Shown here: positions 14,101 to 23,711 of the stretch, piece after piece | Numbering within the stretch: the first letter of the stretch is position 1 | Layout: every line of letters begins with the position of its first letter | NCBI GenBank assembly: GCA_031277215.1 | Contig: JAITMR010000045.1 | Location: 1-64,000, forward strand | Source of the DNA: Burkholderiales bacterium | GTDB lineage: Bacteria > Pseudomonadota > Gammaproteobacteria > Burkholderiales > Casimicrobiaceae | Length of the DNA stretch: 64,000 nucleotides | Reading direction: 5' to 3' | Translations under genes and position numbers: made by a program | The notes under the pieces: model-generated | Told to the model about the DNA's origin: nothing | Seen by the model: only the letters and a program-made list of their open reading frames with translations | Databases searched by the model: none

Positions 14101-14775
14101 GGAAAAGTTCAGCCGGTGACGGCAGCACCCATTATCGAGGTGATTGAAGATACCCGCTCGGCAGAGCACGAAACCCGCTGGATTGCGGTAGGAACCGGGC
14201 AATGGTTGTCGCACAGGGATATTGACACTTCGCTGGGGAACACGGTGCAAACCATGTATGTGATTCGTGACGGCAAACACGATGCGACGGAGATTGCTTC
14301 GGGGACGACATTGAATCGCAGTGATCTTACCCAACTTTCCAGTCCCAGCGCCGGACTTGCTGCTGCGCCCGAAAAAGGGTGGTATTACGATATGGACGGT
14401 GTTATAGGGAGCTCAAGGGAGAGAGTGGTTTTCCCGGCGGTGTTCGTGCCCAACACACTTGTCTGGGCGGGGGTTATCCCGCAAGCTGTTCGGGACGAAT
14501 GCCGGATCGAGATTCCAGACGGGAAGAGCCGTTTTTATGTAGTCGATTTGGCTACCGGAAAAACCAAGCTGACCAGCGGTAGTGCTGGAGGCAGTTATTT
14601 CGAAAAAGACGCGCTAACGATGGGCATGGATATCGTGCAATCGGGGGATGAGTTTTATGTGGTGGCAACCTCCAGCAAAGGCGAATCGTTTGCCGCGCCC
14701 CCAGAGGCAGTCGGCGGGCGGGCGTCTGGCGATCCATCCAGATCAGGTGTTATTAACTGGCGAACGGTTGAGTGA
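11104..14775 (+). CDS. pilY1: Type IV pilus tip-associated adhesin/assembly factor PilY1
   Basis: About 1223 residues, exported: after the ATG at 11104 comes a signal peptide (YLARFGVSMAATLLYSSLSWTAP). I choose 11104 because AAGGGG lies eight bases upstream and the longer frame would start inside pilX. The N-terminal region has the beta-type opening SVEFPTMVEP and YLGYFDPKKCYTY. The PilC/PilY1 beta-propeller domain occupies roughly residues 690-1100, with LLGDIVHSKPVEVGAPS, YVGANDGMLHAINGIG, NNDSGKGVLYILN (likely Ca2+ loop) and QIYGGDLLGNLWRFDLTG. A DxSxS metal site as in vWA-containing PilY1 proteins is not seen in the N-terminal part. It is last in the operon. A perfect 9-bp stem (14795-14823) follows. 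Confidence 0.93.
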   Translation: MKMELSKYLARFGVSMAATLLYSSLSWTAPLQLDDRPTTGAPPPPNMLFTPSVEFPTMVEPAHKERIYNPAKEYLGYFDPKKCYTYVSESDGYFKPTDLAGADHSCSGTWSGNALNFATMAAMDTFRWALTGGSRHIDEPSSAANPGGLTVLRRSFQANVGNRQLRNRSIPTPHGNVSPDSTHQGEKMLVGSTPYNVRVRVCDVSFLEDNCVAYKDPATGQETYKPIGLIQRYQSKIRFGAFSYLLNYGGKYDQQEIDGAVLRARLKNVGPLTWNDQVNPNVEWNPRTGVFYPNPDPDDASYSYNGKKSSGVINYLNNYGFETKNYSIYDQPSEMYAEALRYLMKGSPTDINYSKAYDYSSEGFPVITDWWKNGHDSILSYCQKTAILGIGDVNTHYEQRLATGTNDMLAKANTGMANIVGEGFNAAQECWNSGANPSTCTNGGSNKIAGLAWYARNNDLRPDLTAGVGGRKVTVDTYWVDVLEQGAHGRIGGRVDDEYVHKNQYWLAAKYGGSSPWNSKGRTYRSNSGTVHQIPDNYFPAGDPEAMVNGLTEIFAEVGVETPGTGAGAGWVSDADGNATDYYLTRYSAVDWSGAFEAYKFNGIKPDGSVDGTLLWDAATKIDGQNWDTGRRIVTYAKQADGTYKGVPFRLGSSSLLTEVQKNALGGDDPTRQAALNYLRGDKTNEGLSGYRERKTLLGDIVHSKPVEVGAPSASYSENKNPGYSKFKADRAGRAKVVYVGANDGMLHAINGIGEATEGMELWAYIPSFLFEGPDNPKAPEVSGLQALTRSTYSHRYYVDAAPMVQDVDFHHTKNPGGGLPEANEASADWRTVLVSGLGKGGKGFFALDVTDPSVTSETDAASRVLWEFPRLEETDPGLLADISDMGFSFGRPLITKTKAWGWVVVLTSGYNNDSGKGVLYILNIKTGETLAKVETGAGTMVSEAGFAQVSGYTQSYEDYTTDQIYGGDLLGNLWRFDLTGTGASIPAPDKIAEFKTGDGKVQPVTAAPIIEVIEDTRSAEHETRWIAVGTGQWLSHRDIDTSLGNTVQTMYVIRDGKHDATEIASGTTLNRSDLTQLSSPSAGLAAAPEKGWYYDMDGVIGSSRERVVFPAVFVPNTLVWAGVIPQAVRDECRIEIPDGKSRFYVVDLATGKTKLTSGSAGGSYFEKDALTMGMDIVQSGDEFYVVATSSKGESFAAPPEAVGGRASGDPSRSGVINWRTVE

Positions 14776-14794
14776 TAACTTGCTTCTGATCTGT

Positions 14795-14823
14795 CTAAAG
14801 CCCGGCTAAAGGCAGGGCTTTAG
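14795..14823. terminator. Convergent-operon hairpin after pilY1
   Basis: A perfect inverted repeat, CTAAAGCCC and GGGCTTTAG, separated by 11 bases, lies 20 bases after the pilY1 stop and about 110 bases after the end of the opposing pilX copy. It could serve both strands. There is no long T run, so termination would be weak. Confidence 0.5.
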
Positions 14824-14934
14824 CTTTGCGTGATAATGTTTCTCGCATGCAAAGTGGAGTGGCAAGGGCGCAGCCAAAACAGCCCGTTCCTTATGCCAAA
14901 TTTGGGAAGACGTTTCAGAAAACGAAGGGGTGTT

Positions 14935-15567
14935 TTAAAAATCGATAAAACGGGTGTTGAGGCGCCTGTTTTTAAGTACGCCGATAAAGGGTGGTTCAAC
15001 ATGTCGCACGACCGCTTGCATATAGATAGTTGTGTGGCGGGGGCCATTGACACGGACGGTAATACGGTAAAGCGCTGCGGGGAAATCGCTCCTGCTAAGA
15101 CCGGCAATGGTTTCGTCCGGCAGCATTCCGGAGAGGCAGTGAGACGTGTCCGGCGAACCATCGTGTAAGCACATTCTTTCGATCAGATAATAAATGGTGT
15201 TGCCTGCGCGGTCGATCAGGATTTTTGCGTTCTCTGGTGGCGATGCGGTTAAAAAAACAGGGATGCCTGTACTGTTGCTTTCTTGAAGGCTGGCGTAGTA
15301 ACCCTGCGGCGGTGAGTTGGCGCTGGTATCGGCGGTTTCAAGAAAAACGAGGCTATCATCTATCGCCCAAAAAGCAGGGGCTTGTGCCGCCTGTCGAAAA
15401 GCCAAATTGCCAACAGCAATGACGGCCATGTCGACGGAGCGCATCAAGGTGACGCAAGCCAAAGACATCAAGACCATGATTATCAATGTAATGAACAGAA
15501 TAACGCCGCGTTGATGCGTAGAGCCGAAGGGGCGCGAGCAGTGTTTGTGAGCGAGCGGATTAGCCAT
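14935..15567 (-). CDS. Second PilX-family minor pilin
   Basis: A 210-residue PilX_N protein, paralogous to the gene at 10437. The N-terminus has RGVILFITLIIMVLMSLACV followed by MAVIAVGNLAFRQAAQAPAF, corresponding to the GNLAF-x-AA core. YYLIERMCLHDGSPD and VRVNGPRHTTIYMQAVV align with the first copy. About 23 residues after that point (HVEPPFIGVLKNRRLNTRF) are absent from the other copy. It overlaps the upstream pilW copy by eight bases, so it is the last gene of a convergent pilV-pilW-pilX operon. No pilY1 or fimT accompanies this set. Confidence 0.8.
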   Translation of the reverse strand: MANPLAHKHCSRPFGSTHQRGVILFITLIIMVLMSLACVTLMRSVDMAVIAVGNLAFRQAAQAPAFWAIDDSLVFLETADTSANSPPQGYYASLQESNSTGIPVFLTASPPENAKILIDRAGNTIYYLIERMCLHDGSPDTSHCLSGMLPDETIAGLSRSDFPAALYRITVRVNGPRHTTIYMQAVVRHVEPPFIGVLKNRRLNTRFIDF

Positions 15568-16651
15568 TCCAGAAATTCCAAATGGCGTTTCTCATTGGAA
15601 TGATGACCTCATAAGTACGGTAACGCCAGCCGTAGGGTTTGGACGCATCGTGAGCAATGTGAACGGTCTTGCCGCTGCAAGTCGTGTACAGCGGGCAGTC
15701 CGGGAAAACTGAAGTGATGTAGTCGTTTTTTATTTCCTTGTCCGGCTCTCCAGAGCGGATGACGAAAGCAATGCGCAATGCCCTGATTTGCTGAATTTGA
15801 TCAAGCGGCGCTTTTCGCAGAGAATCTTCGTCCCAGATTCCTATGGCGGGCACCCACTGGTCGATATTGTTGTCCTTATCGGTGTCGATACCGTATTGCG
15901 CCCAAAAACGGACGACATCTGGGATCAGTGGGTCGCCGGTTGTTTTGAGTTTCCACTTGTGATCTTCCAAACGCCATTCCTGCATATAAAAAACATTGTC
16001 TTTCACATAGTAAACCCGGCGAATGGCGCTGCCGAGATCAATCAGCAAGTCGTCTTTGTGAACATCTTCATGGAAGGAATCAATGAAGAGGTGCGTTGTT
16101 CCGGTAATGTGGTTTACCGAAATGGAACTGGCGTCCGGCGTGTTGTAGGCATAGCAGTTTTTTCCTGCAGAAGGGACAACAACAAAGCTGCCGTTTTCTG
16201 AAAAACCCAAGGGTGTCTGAACGGTTAGGCTGGCGGGAGAAGGAGAGACATCGGTAATGGCGAGGGGAACGGTATGCAGAGGTGCGGTTCCGTAGAAAAT
16301 GAAAAGCTCGTCATTGGCGTCGTCGTTCAGTCCTTTTTTGATGACGGCAGGTAAGGGGCGAAGTGATAAAAAAGCGGATCCGATGAGAGGCGCATCTTGG
16401 CAGTGAGCGAGAAAGGGTGCTGCTGGCAGGAGACCGCTTCCGGCGTTGCTGATTTCTCGTTCCATCAAGAATACAGCGGAAAGTCCGGAAACCCGCAAAT
16501 CTGCAGCCGCCATGGTGTTATGTTTGACGCGTTCTGATAGTTCGAATGCCTGATAAACGGCATAAATGAGGAGAATTCCCAGTAGCGACGAAATCATCGT
16601 CTCGATTAACGTCATCCCTTTATGTAAGGGCATGCGAATGGGCGTTTTCAT
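15560..16651 (-). CDS. Second PilW-family minor pilin
   Basis: A 363-residue prepilin. The leader MKTPIRMPLHKG is cleaved at G|MTLIETMISSLLGILLIYAV, with Glu5. PilW-type features are VFLMEREISNAGSGLLP, a middle beta-rich domain with several cysteines, and the C-terminal WRYRTYEVIIPMRN. IQQIRALRIAFVIRSGEPD matches the LQAIKALRFALVTRT segment of the first PilW, supporting common descent. It lies 18 bases after the second pilV and overlaps the second pilX. The sequences have diverged widely, so this is an old duplication or a separately acquired set. Confidence 0.82.
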   Translation of the reverse strand: MKTPIRMPLHKGMTLIETMISSLLGILLIYAVYQAFELSERVKHNTMAAADLRVSGLSAVFLMEREISNAGSGLLPAAPFLAHCQDAPLIGSAFLSLRPLPAVIKKGLNDDANDELFIFYGTAPLHTVPLAITDVSPSPASLTVQTPLGFSENGSFVVVPSAGKNCYAYNTPDASSISVNHITGTTHLFIDSFHEDVHKDDLLIDLGSAIRRVYYVKDNVFYMQEWRLEDHKWKLKTTGDPLIPDVVRFWAQYGIDTDKDNNIDQWVPAIGIWDEDSLRKAPLDQIQQIRALRIAFVIRSGEPDKEIKNDYITSVFPDCPLYTTCSGKTVHIAHDASKPYGWRYRTYEVIIPMRNAIWNFWNG

Positions 16652-16669
16652 CTACGAAGCCCAGTCATG

Positions 16670-17146
16670 TCAATGAGAAATGAAAGATTCTTGGGTGTAG
16701 TTGCGCAGTGCTTTTTCTTTCGGGGAGCGCCAGGAAATGGTGATCAGCACATGATTGCCGCCGCCAGCCATTGCGTCAATCGTGACGGAAGGGAGCGTTG
16801 CTCCGGGTATGCTCAAATCTTTAGGAAAGCCATTTCCCATGATACGTGCCGCGAATTTTTCATATTCTTCGCCACCTTCTTTGTAGAGATGGAGTTCTTT
16901 TTTGTTTGCCCCCCATATTTTTGCCGCGTAACTATTGGCAAGATGCATGGCTTCAATACGGTACTGCATTTCGTTGATAATTGTTACTGCATGGGCTTGT
17001 GTCGCCATTAGCGCAACGATGGGCAAAGCGAGAAGGATGATTGAGATCAGAACCTCAAGAAAGGCGAACCCGTTTGTTCGGCGGGAAACAGGGGATGTGT
17101 TGGTACAGAGGTAACTGTTAAAAGCGCCATTAATACGACGTGACAT
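16670..17146 (-). CDS. Second PilV-family minor pilin
   Basis: A 158-residue prepilin. An unusually long leader of about 26 residues ends at TNG|FAFLEVLISIILLALPIVAL. The mature helix has Glu5 (FAFLE) and continues with MQYRIEAMHLANSYAAKIWG, the PilV pattern. A later start is not obvious in this frame. It is the first gene of the second, minus-strand minor pilin operon (pilV-pilW-pilX). The promoter must lie in 17147-17231, just outside a MITE-like element (17232-17344). Confidence 0.78.
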   Translation of the reverse strand: MSRRINGAFNSYLCTNTSPVSRRTNGFAFLEVLISIILLALPIVALMATQAHAVTIINEMQYRIEAMHLANSYAAKIWGANKKELHLYKEGGEEYEKFAARIMGNGFPKDLSIPGATLPSVTIDAMAGGGNHVLITISWRSPKEKALRNYTQESFISH

Positions 17147-17231
17147 GGATAATTTAGAAATAATTCATATGACGCGCCCAAGTATAGACGGGCTTTGGGT
17201 TCTAAACAACCATGATATCGGAAGGGATTGG

Positions 17232-17344
17232 GGAACCTCTGAATAAACCATTCCGTTATTCTGCGCGTAGCGTAGCGTCATTCTGCGCGAAGCAGCGGAA
17301 GCGCAGGATGACGAACAGTGAACGGGGGATTGTTCAGAGGCTCC
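17232..17344. mobile_element. MITE-like element with terminal inverted repeats and TTGG target duplication
   Basis: A 113-base element. The left end is GGAACCTCTGAATAAACC (17232-17249), and the right end read inward on the other strand is GGAGCCTCTGAACAATCC (17327-17344). It is flanked on both sides by TTGG (17228-17231 and 17345-17348), consistent with a 4-bp target-site duplication. The interior carries two palindromic CTGCGCGTAGCG-type dispersed repeats and no coding frame. Related ends occur at 18951, 24517, 25807, 30650 and 32761. The mobilising transposase is not in the window. Confidence 0.65.
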
Positions 17345-17462
17345 TTGGCGGTTTTTTATGTGCGCATAAATGTTCTATGCAGGTTTGCTTTGAGTGGGTG
17401 GGCGAGAGATATTCAATCTGAACATCTATGCCATCAACCAGCAAATGATTTTGAAGCGGGTT

Positions 17463-18881
17463 CTAATGTGGCGATGTTTTGATAATGTTTCTCAAAACGA
17501 AAGCCTTTTCCGCCTTCCCAATTTTTGCCTTTACCACATGCCCGCTTCCTGGCGCTACGGTGATGGCGTTGCCGTCGAGGTTCCACAGCGCTTCCAATTG
17601 CAGGCTGTGATTGCTTTCTGGCGTGATAATTTCCAGTGTGTCGCCAACTTCGAAACGGTTTTTGACGTCGAGGGTGGACAAACCGGTTTCGGGGTCGTGG
17701 CCGATCACTTCAGCAACGAATTGTTGGGTGAAGTTTGAAGAGGCGCCGTCAATGTAATTTTGCGCAGCGTCTGGCGCCGCGTTCAATGCATGGCGGTCAA
17801 AGAAGCCTTCGGTGTAGCCTCGGTTGGCGAGGCCGTCGAGTTGTTTTAAGAGGTCGGGATTGAATTCGCGTCCGGCCATTGCGTCGTCAATGGCGCGTTT
17901 GTAAATCTGCGCGGTGCGGGCGGCGTAGTAGTGCGATTTGGTGCGGCCTTCGATTTTAAGGCAGTTGACGCCGATGTCGATTAACCGCCGGACGTGGCGA
18001 ATGGCGCGAAGGTCGCGCGAATTCATCAGGTAGGTGCCGTGTTCGTCTTCGGAGATTTCCATCCATTCATCGCGTCGGCGTCCGGTTTCTTCGAGGAGCC
18101 AGGTTTGGTCGGCGGCGGTGTGACGGGATGAAAAACGCTCTCCCTCTCCCCCAACCCCTCTCCAACTCTCCTCCGCTTGCGTGGGAGAGGAGGGTGCAGC
18201 CTCTTGAAGAGGGTTTTCAAGAGGGACTGTTGGCAATAGCGTACCTTCAGCGGTTTCGGTTCCGGGAATGATCCGGTAGCGCCAGCGGCAGGCGTTGGTG
18301 CAAGTACCTTGGTTGGCATCGCGGTGGTTGAAGTAGCCGGAGAGCAAACAACGCCCCGAATAGGCGATGCACAATGCGCCGTGCACGAAAACTTCCAGCT
18401 CGATATCGGGGCATTGTTGGCGAATGTCGGCGATTTCGTCGAGCGACAGTTCGCGTGACAGGATGATGCGGGCGATGCCTTGTCGTTGCCAAAAGCGCAC
18501 GCTTGCGTAGTTGACGGTATTGGCTTGAACAGAGAGGTGGACCGGCATGTCGGGCCAACGTTCGCGCACCAGCATGATGAGTCCCGGGTCAGCCATGATC
18601 AAGGCGTCCGGCTTGAGCGCTACGACAGGCGTTAAATCGTCGAGGAAGGTTTCGACTTTGCGGTGGTGCGGCATGACGTTGACGGCCAGATAAAAGGCTT
18701 TGTTGGCGGTGTGCGCGGCGGCAATGCCTTCGGCGAGCGCAGCGGTGTTGCGGAATTCGTTGTTGCGAACGCGCAGGCTGTAACGCGGCAGTCCGGCATA
18801 GACGGCATCGGCGCCGTAAGCGATGGCGTAACGTAGGCTTTTCAGGGAGCCGGCGGGAGAGAGGAGTTCGGGGCGTTTCAT
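17463..18881 (-). CDS. trhP: U32-family peptidase-like protein, tRNA 5-hydroxyuridine factor TrhP/YegQ
   Basis: A 472-residue protein resembling E. coli YegQ (TrhP), which with TrhO-type pathways hydroxylates U34 of tRNAs using a prephenate-dependent route. The N-terminal U32 domain includes MKRPELLSPAGSLKSLRYA and HGALCIAYSGRCLLSGYF, followed by RDANQGTCTNACRWRY; these conserved cysteines are thought to bind an Fe-S cluster. EDEHGTYLMNSRDLRAI, CLKIEGRTKSHYYAARTA and a C-terminal small barrel complete the fold. Residues of about 225-250 (EAAPSSPTQ...GEGERF) are encoded by a dispersed repeat at 18138-18196, inserted in frame in a variable linker. The protein is therefore slightly longer than its relatives but probably still functional. 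Confidence 0.88.
   Translation of the reverse strand: MKRPELLSPAGSLKSLRYAIAYGADAVYAGLPRYSLRVRNNEFRNTAALAEGIAAAHTANKAFYLAVNVMPHHRKVETFLDDLTPVVALKPDALIMADPGLIMLVRERWPDMPVHLSVQANTVNYASVRFWQRQGIARIILSRELSLDEIADIRQQCPDIELEVFVHGALCIAYSGRCLLSGYFNHRDANQGTCTNACRWRYRIIPGTETAEGTLLPTVPLENPLQEAAPSSPTQAEESWRGVGGEGERFSSRHTAADQTWLLEETGRRRDEWMEISEDEHGTYLMNSRDLRAIRHVRRLIDIGVNCLKIEGRTKSHYYAARTAQIYKRAIDDAMAGREFNPDLLKQLDGLANRGYTEGFFDRHALNAAPDAAQNYIDGASSNFTQQFVAEVIGHDPETGLSTLDVKNRFEVGDTLEIITPESNHSLQLEALWNLDGNAITVAPGSGHVVKAKIGKAEKAFVLRNIIKTSPH
18138..18196. repeat. CTCCCCTC-CGCTTGCGGGAGAG dispersed repeat inside trhP
   Basis: This copy of the GC-rich palindromic module (CTCTCCCTCTCCCCCAACCC followed by CGCTTGCG and GGGAGAGGAGGG) lies wholly inside the trhP reading frame without breaking it. 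Intergenic copies are at 23610-23650, 24692-24721, 24899-24941, 30111-30150, 30324-30365 and, weaker, 55061-55087. Confidence 0.8.
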
Positions 18882-18950
18882 GGGTGTGGGGAAGAAATCA
18901 GCGGTTAGCCGTAGTCTAAATCATAACGCTTGATGTGGTGGTCGTAAGGT

Positions 18951-19024
18951 ATTCAGGGCTTCCTTTAAGGCCTGTCAAATAGTTTTGATGTCTGATTCTC
19001 CTGGATTACGCTTCGCTTCATCCC
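18951..19024. repeat. MITE-end remnant and palindromic repeat upstream of the hydrolase gene
   Basis: ATTCAGGGCTTCC at 18951-18963 resembles the right end of the MITE-like family. GGATTACGCTTCGCTTCATCC at 19003-19023 is the reverse orientation of the repeat at 25-57. A TATAAT hexamer follows at 19042-19047 and may be the -10 of the downstream gene, but no good -35 is seen. Confidence 0.45.
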
Positions 19025-19115
19025 ATACGTGATCCCCGCCGTATAATGATGGCAGGTTGTTCAGCGCAGTGGATTTTTTCGTCGTGTATAACCAGACTCT
19101 GAAACGGAGACAGCA

Positions 19116-20015
19116 ATGAACGCAGAACGGGATTGGAATGATGCAATGAAAGCGGAATGGGACAGTCTGCTTCCGCCTGGCGACACGTCGCGGCGGAGAT
19201 TTGTCGTCGGTTCGTTGGCAGCGGGGTTTGCGCTGGCGGTGCAGCCGGTGATGGCGCAGACGGCGATTACGACCAGCGCAGATGGTCTGGAAGCGTCGGA
19301 CGTTATGATTCCGGTTTCAGGTGGCGAGATGCCGGCTTATCGGGCGCGTCCGACGAAGGGGAAAAAATGGCCGACGGTTTTGGTGGTGCAGGAAATTTTC
19401 GGCGTACACGAATATATTAAAGACGTTTGTCGGCGACTGGCCAGACGAGGCTATCTGGCGATTGCGCCGGAGCTTTTCGCGCGTTATGGTGACCCGCGTC
19501 AATACACCGAGGTTCAGCAGTTGTTGCGTGAACTGGTGTCGAAAATCCCTGACAACGAAGTGCTCGCCGATCTTGATGCTTGCGCGGCTTGGGCGGTGCA
19601 GCAGGGCGGTGACTCTGAGCGTTTGGGGATTACCGGTTTTTGCTGGGGCGGGCGCATCACTTGGCTTTATTGTGCACATCAGCCGAAGGTTAAGGCGGGG
19701 GTGGCTTGGTATGGCCGTTTGGAAGGCGACAAGACGGAGCTGACGCCGCAACACCCAATGGATGTTATCGGCGAATTGAAAGCGCCAGTGCTGGGGCTGT
19801 ATGGTGGTGCTGATGCAGGTATTCCGAAGGAGAGTGTTGAAAGAATGCGCAAGGCGTTGGCGCAAGGACGTGGCGCGGCCAAGGCATCCGAGTTCAAGGT
19901 GTATAAAGACGCGCCGCATGCGTTCCATGCCGATCATCGACCCAGCTTCCGGCGGGAGGAAGCGAAAGATGGCTGGAAGCGGATGTTGGATTGGTTCAAG
20001 AAAAAAGGCGTTTGA
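19116..20015 (+). CDS. Tat-exported dienelactone hydrolase-family protein
   Basis: A 299-residue alpha/beta hydrolase. The N-terminus has a twin-arginine signal, [20 protein letters not shown], ending near VMAQ, so the protein should be exported folded to the periplasm. The catalytic triad of the family is visible: nucleophile Cys in GFCWGG (about residue 175), Asp in YGGADAGIP and His in DAPHAFHAD. The substrate is unknown; carboxymethylenebutenolide-like lactones are the textbook substrate of the family, but exported members act on unidentified esters. It ends eight bases before tsaD and may be cotranscribed with it. Confidence 0.85.
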   Translation: MNAERDWNDAMKAEWDSLLPPGDTSRRRFVVGSLAAGFALAVQPVMAQTAITTSADGLEASDVMIPVSGGEMPAYRARPTKGKKWPTVLVVQEIFGVHEYIKDVCRRLARRGYLAIAPELFARYGDPRQYTEVQQLLRELVSKIPDNEVLADLDACAAWAVQQGGDSERLGITGFCWGGRITWLYCAHQPKVKAGVAWYGRLEGDKTELTPQHPMDVIGELKAPVLGLYGGADAGIPKESVERMRKALAQGRGAAKASEFKVYKDAPHAFHADHRPSFRREEAKDGWKRMLDWFKKKGV

Positions 20016-20022
20016 AGTTAAA

Positions 20023-21061
20023 GTGCAAATTTTAGGCATCGAAACGTCGTGTGACGAAACCGGCATCGCGCTCTACGATACGGAGCGTGGTTTGCGTGCG
20101 CATACGCTGCATTCGCAGATCGCGCTGCATGCGGCGTATGGTGGCGTGGTGCCTGAGCTTGCGTCGCGTGATCATGTGCGGCGAATCGTTCCGCTGATCG
20201 AGGCGGTGATGCGTGAGGCGGGAACGACGCTGGATGCGATAGACGGTGTGGCGTATACGCAGGGGCCGGGGCTTGCAGGTGCGCTGTTGGTCGGTGCCAG
20301 CGTGGCAAGCGCGTTGGCGATGGCGCTCGATAAACCGTTGGTTGGCGTGCATCATCTGGAAGGGCATTTGCTATCGCCGCTGCTTTCCGAGGATAAGCCG
20401 TCGTTTCCGTTTGTTGCGCTGTTGGTGTCGGGTGGGCACAGTCAATTGTTTTTTGTTCGCGGCGTCGGGCAGTATGAATTGCTCGGCGACACGCTCGACG
20501 ATGCTGCTGGTGAGGCGTTCGATAAAGCGGCGCAATTACTTGGTTTGCCGTATCCGGGAGGGCCTGCGTTGGCGCAGTTGGCGCGTGATGGGCGCGCTGG
20601 TGTTGTGCGTTTGCCGCGACCGCTGATCGACGCGCCGCATTTTCATTTCAGTTTTTCAGGATTGAAAACAGCCGTGCTGACGTTGGTGCGACAACTGCAA
20701 CATGAAGGGCGTTTCAACGATCAAGCGCGTGCCGATGTGGCGCTGGAGTTTGAAACGGCGGTGGTCGATGTTCTTGCGGCCAAAGCGTTTAAGGCATTAC
20801 GGCAAACGCACAATAAACGATTGGTGGTTGCCGGTGGCGTTGGCGCGAACCAGTCATTACGAGCGCGTTTTGTGAAAGAGGCTGCGGCGCTGGGTGTTCG
20901 TGTTTATTTTCCGGAAATGGCTTTTTGCACCGATAATGGCGCGATGATTGCGCTGGTGGGCGCGTTGAGAATCACGGAGGGCGTGCGCGATTATGCGTTT
21001 CATGTTCGTCCGCGTTGGCCGTTGAGTGAATTGACGGCGGTGGTCGAGAAAGGAGTGGGCG

Positions 21062-21087
<26 letters not shown>
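20023..21087 (+). CDS. tsaD: tRNA N6-adenosine threonylcarbamoyltransferase TsaD
   Basis: A 354-residue protein with a GTG start at 20023 ([19 protein letters not shown]). Longer in-frame starts would lie inside the hydrolase gene. TsaD transfers the threonylcarbamoyl group to A37 of ANN-decoding tRNAs in a complex with TsaB and TsaE. The family motifs [22 protein letters not shown] (metal-binding His pair), [11 protein letters not shown], and [10 protein letters not shown] with [10 protein letters not shown] are present. The C-terminal tail ([14 protein letters not shown]) overlaps nadE by 26 bases and is unlike other TsaD proteins. Confidence 0.96.
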
Positions 21088-23058
<1,971 letters not shown>

Positions 23059-23100
23059 CAAAATGTGAGACTTTGTTTTATCAAGAACGAAAGGACGGGC

Positions 23101-23535
23101 ATGAACGTATTCTTCAAAGAGTTTAAAGAGTTCGCAGTAAAAGGAAGCGTCATTGATTTGGCGGTGGGGGTGATCATTGGCGCTGCATTCGGCAAGATCG
23201 TCGATTCGATGGTGAAGGATTTGATCATGCCAATCGTCAGTCGCTTTTTGGGAGGCCTTGATTTTACGAATTGGTTTTTTGTTCTTGGAAAAATTCCCGA
23301 CAACTATCATGGCTCGATGACCTATGAAGCATTGACAAAGGCGGGCGTTCCGCTGTTCGCTTACGGAAATTTCATTACGATTCTGATTAATTTCATTATT
23401 TTGGCGTTCATCATTTTTTTGATGGTGCGACAGGTCAACCGGCTCAAAAGGAATGCGTTGCCTGTTGAAGCGCCGCCAACGCCGGAAGAAATTTTGCTGT
23501 TGAGAGAAATACGCGATTCACTGAAGAAAGCATGA
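23101..23535 (+). CDS. mscL: Large-conductance mechanosensitive channel MscL
   Basis: A 144-residue inner-membrane channel that opens under membrane tension to release osmolytes. I use the ATG at 23101 because it gives the canonical [34 protein letters not shown]; the longer frame lacks family support. Two membrane segments are visible (about 18-42 and 80-105, [16 protein letters not shown]), followed by a cytoplasmic helix [15 protein letters not shown]. It lies 42 bases downstream of glnB. Confidence 0.97.
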   Translation: MNVFFKEFKEFAVKGSVIDLAVGVIIGAAFGKIVDSMVKDLIMPIVSRFLGGLDFTNWFFVLGKIPDNYHGSMTYEALTKAGVPLFAYGNFITILINFIILAFIIFLMVRQVNRLKRNALPVEAPPTPEEILLLREIRDSLKKA

Positions 23536-23559
23536 AATGTTTTTATTCTCATGCGAGGA

Positions 23560-23655
23560 CGCGGAGAAAAGCCATTTTCACACGGAGGCGCGGAGAAAGG
23601 CACGATGCGCTCCCCTCGTCCGCTTGCGGGAGAGGGGTTGGGGGAGAGGGTAGTG
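23560..23655. repeat. Dispersed repeat modules between mscL and the reductase gene
   Basis: The interval carries the CACGGAGGCGCGGAGAAAGG module (about 23580-23602) followed by the CTCCCCTCGTCCGCTTGCGG module (23610-23650). This is the same order as in the large clusters at 24.7 and 30.1 kb, so it is a partial copy of the composite unit. Confidence 0.75.
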
Positions 23656-23711
23656 GATTTTACGGCGCTGTCTTGTCAGGCGATTAAACCAAAAAGTTCC
23701 AGATTTTAAAA

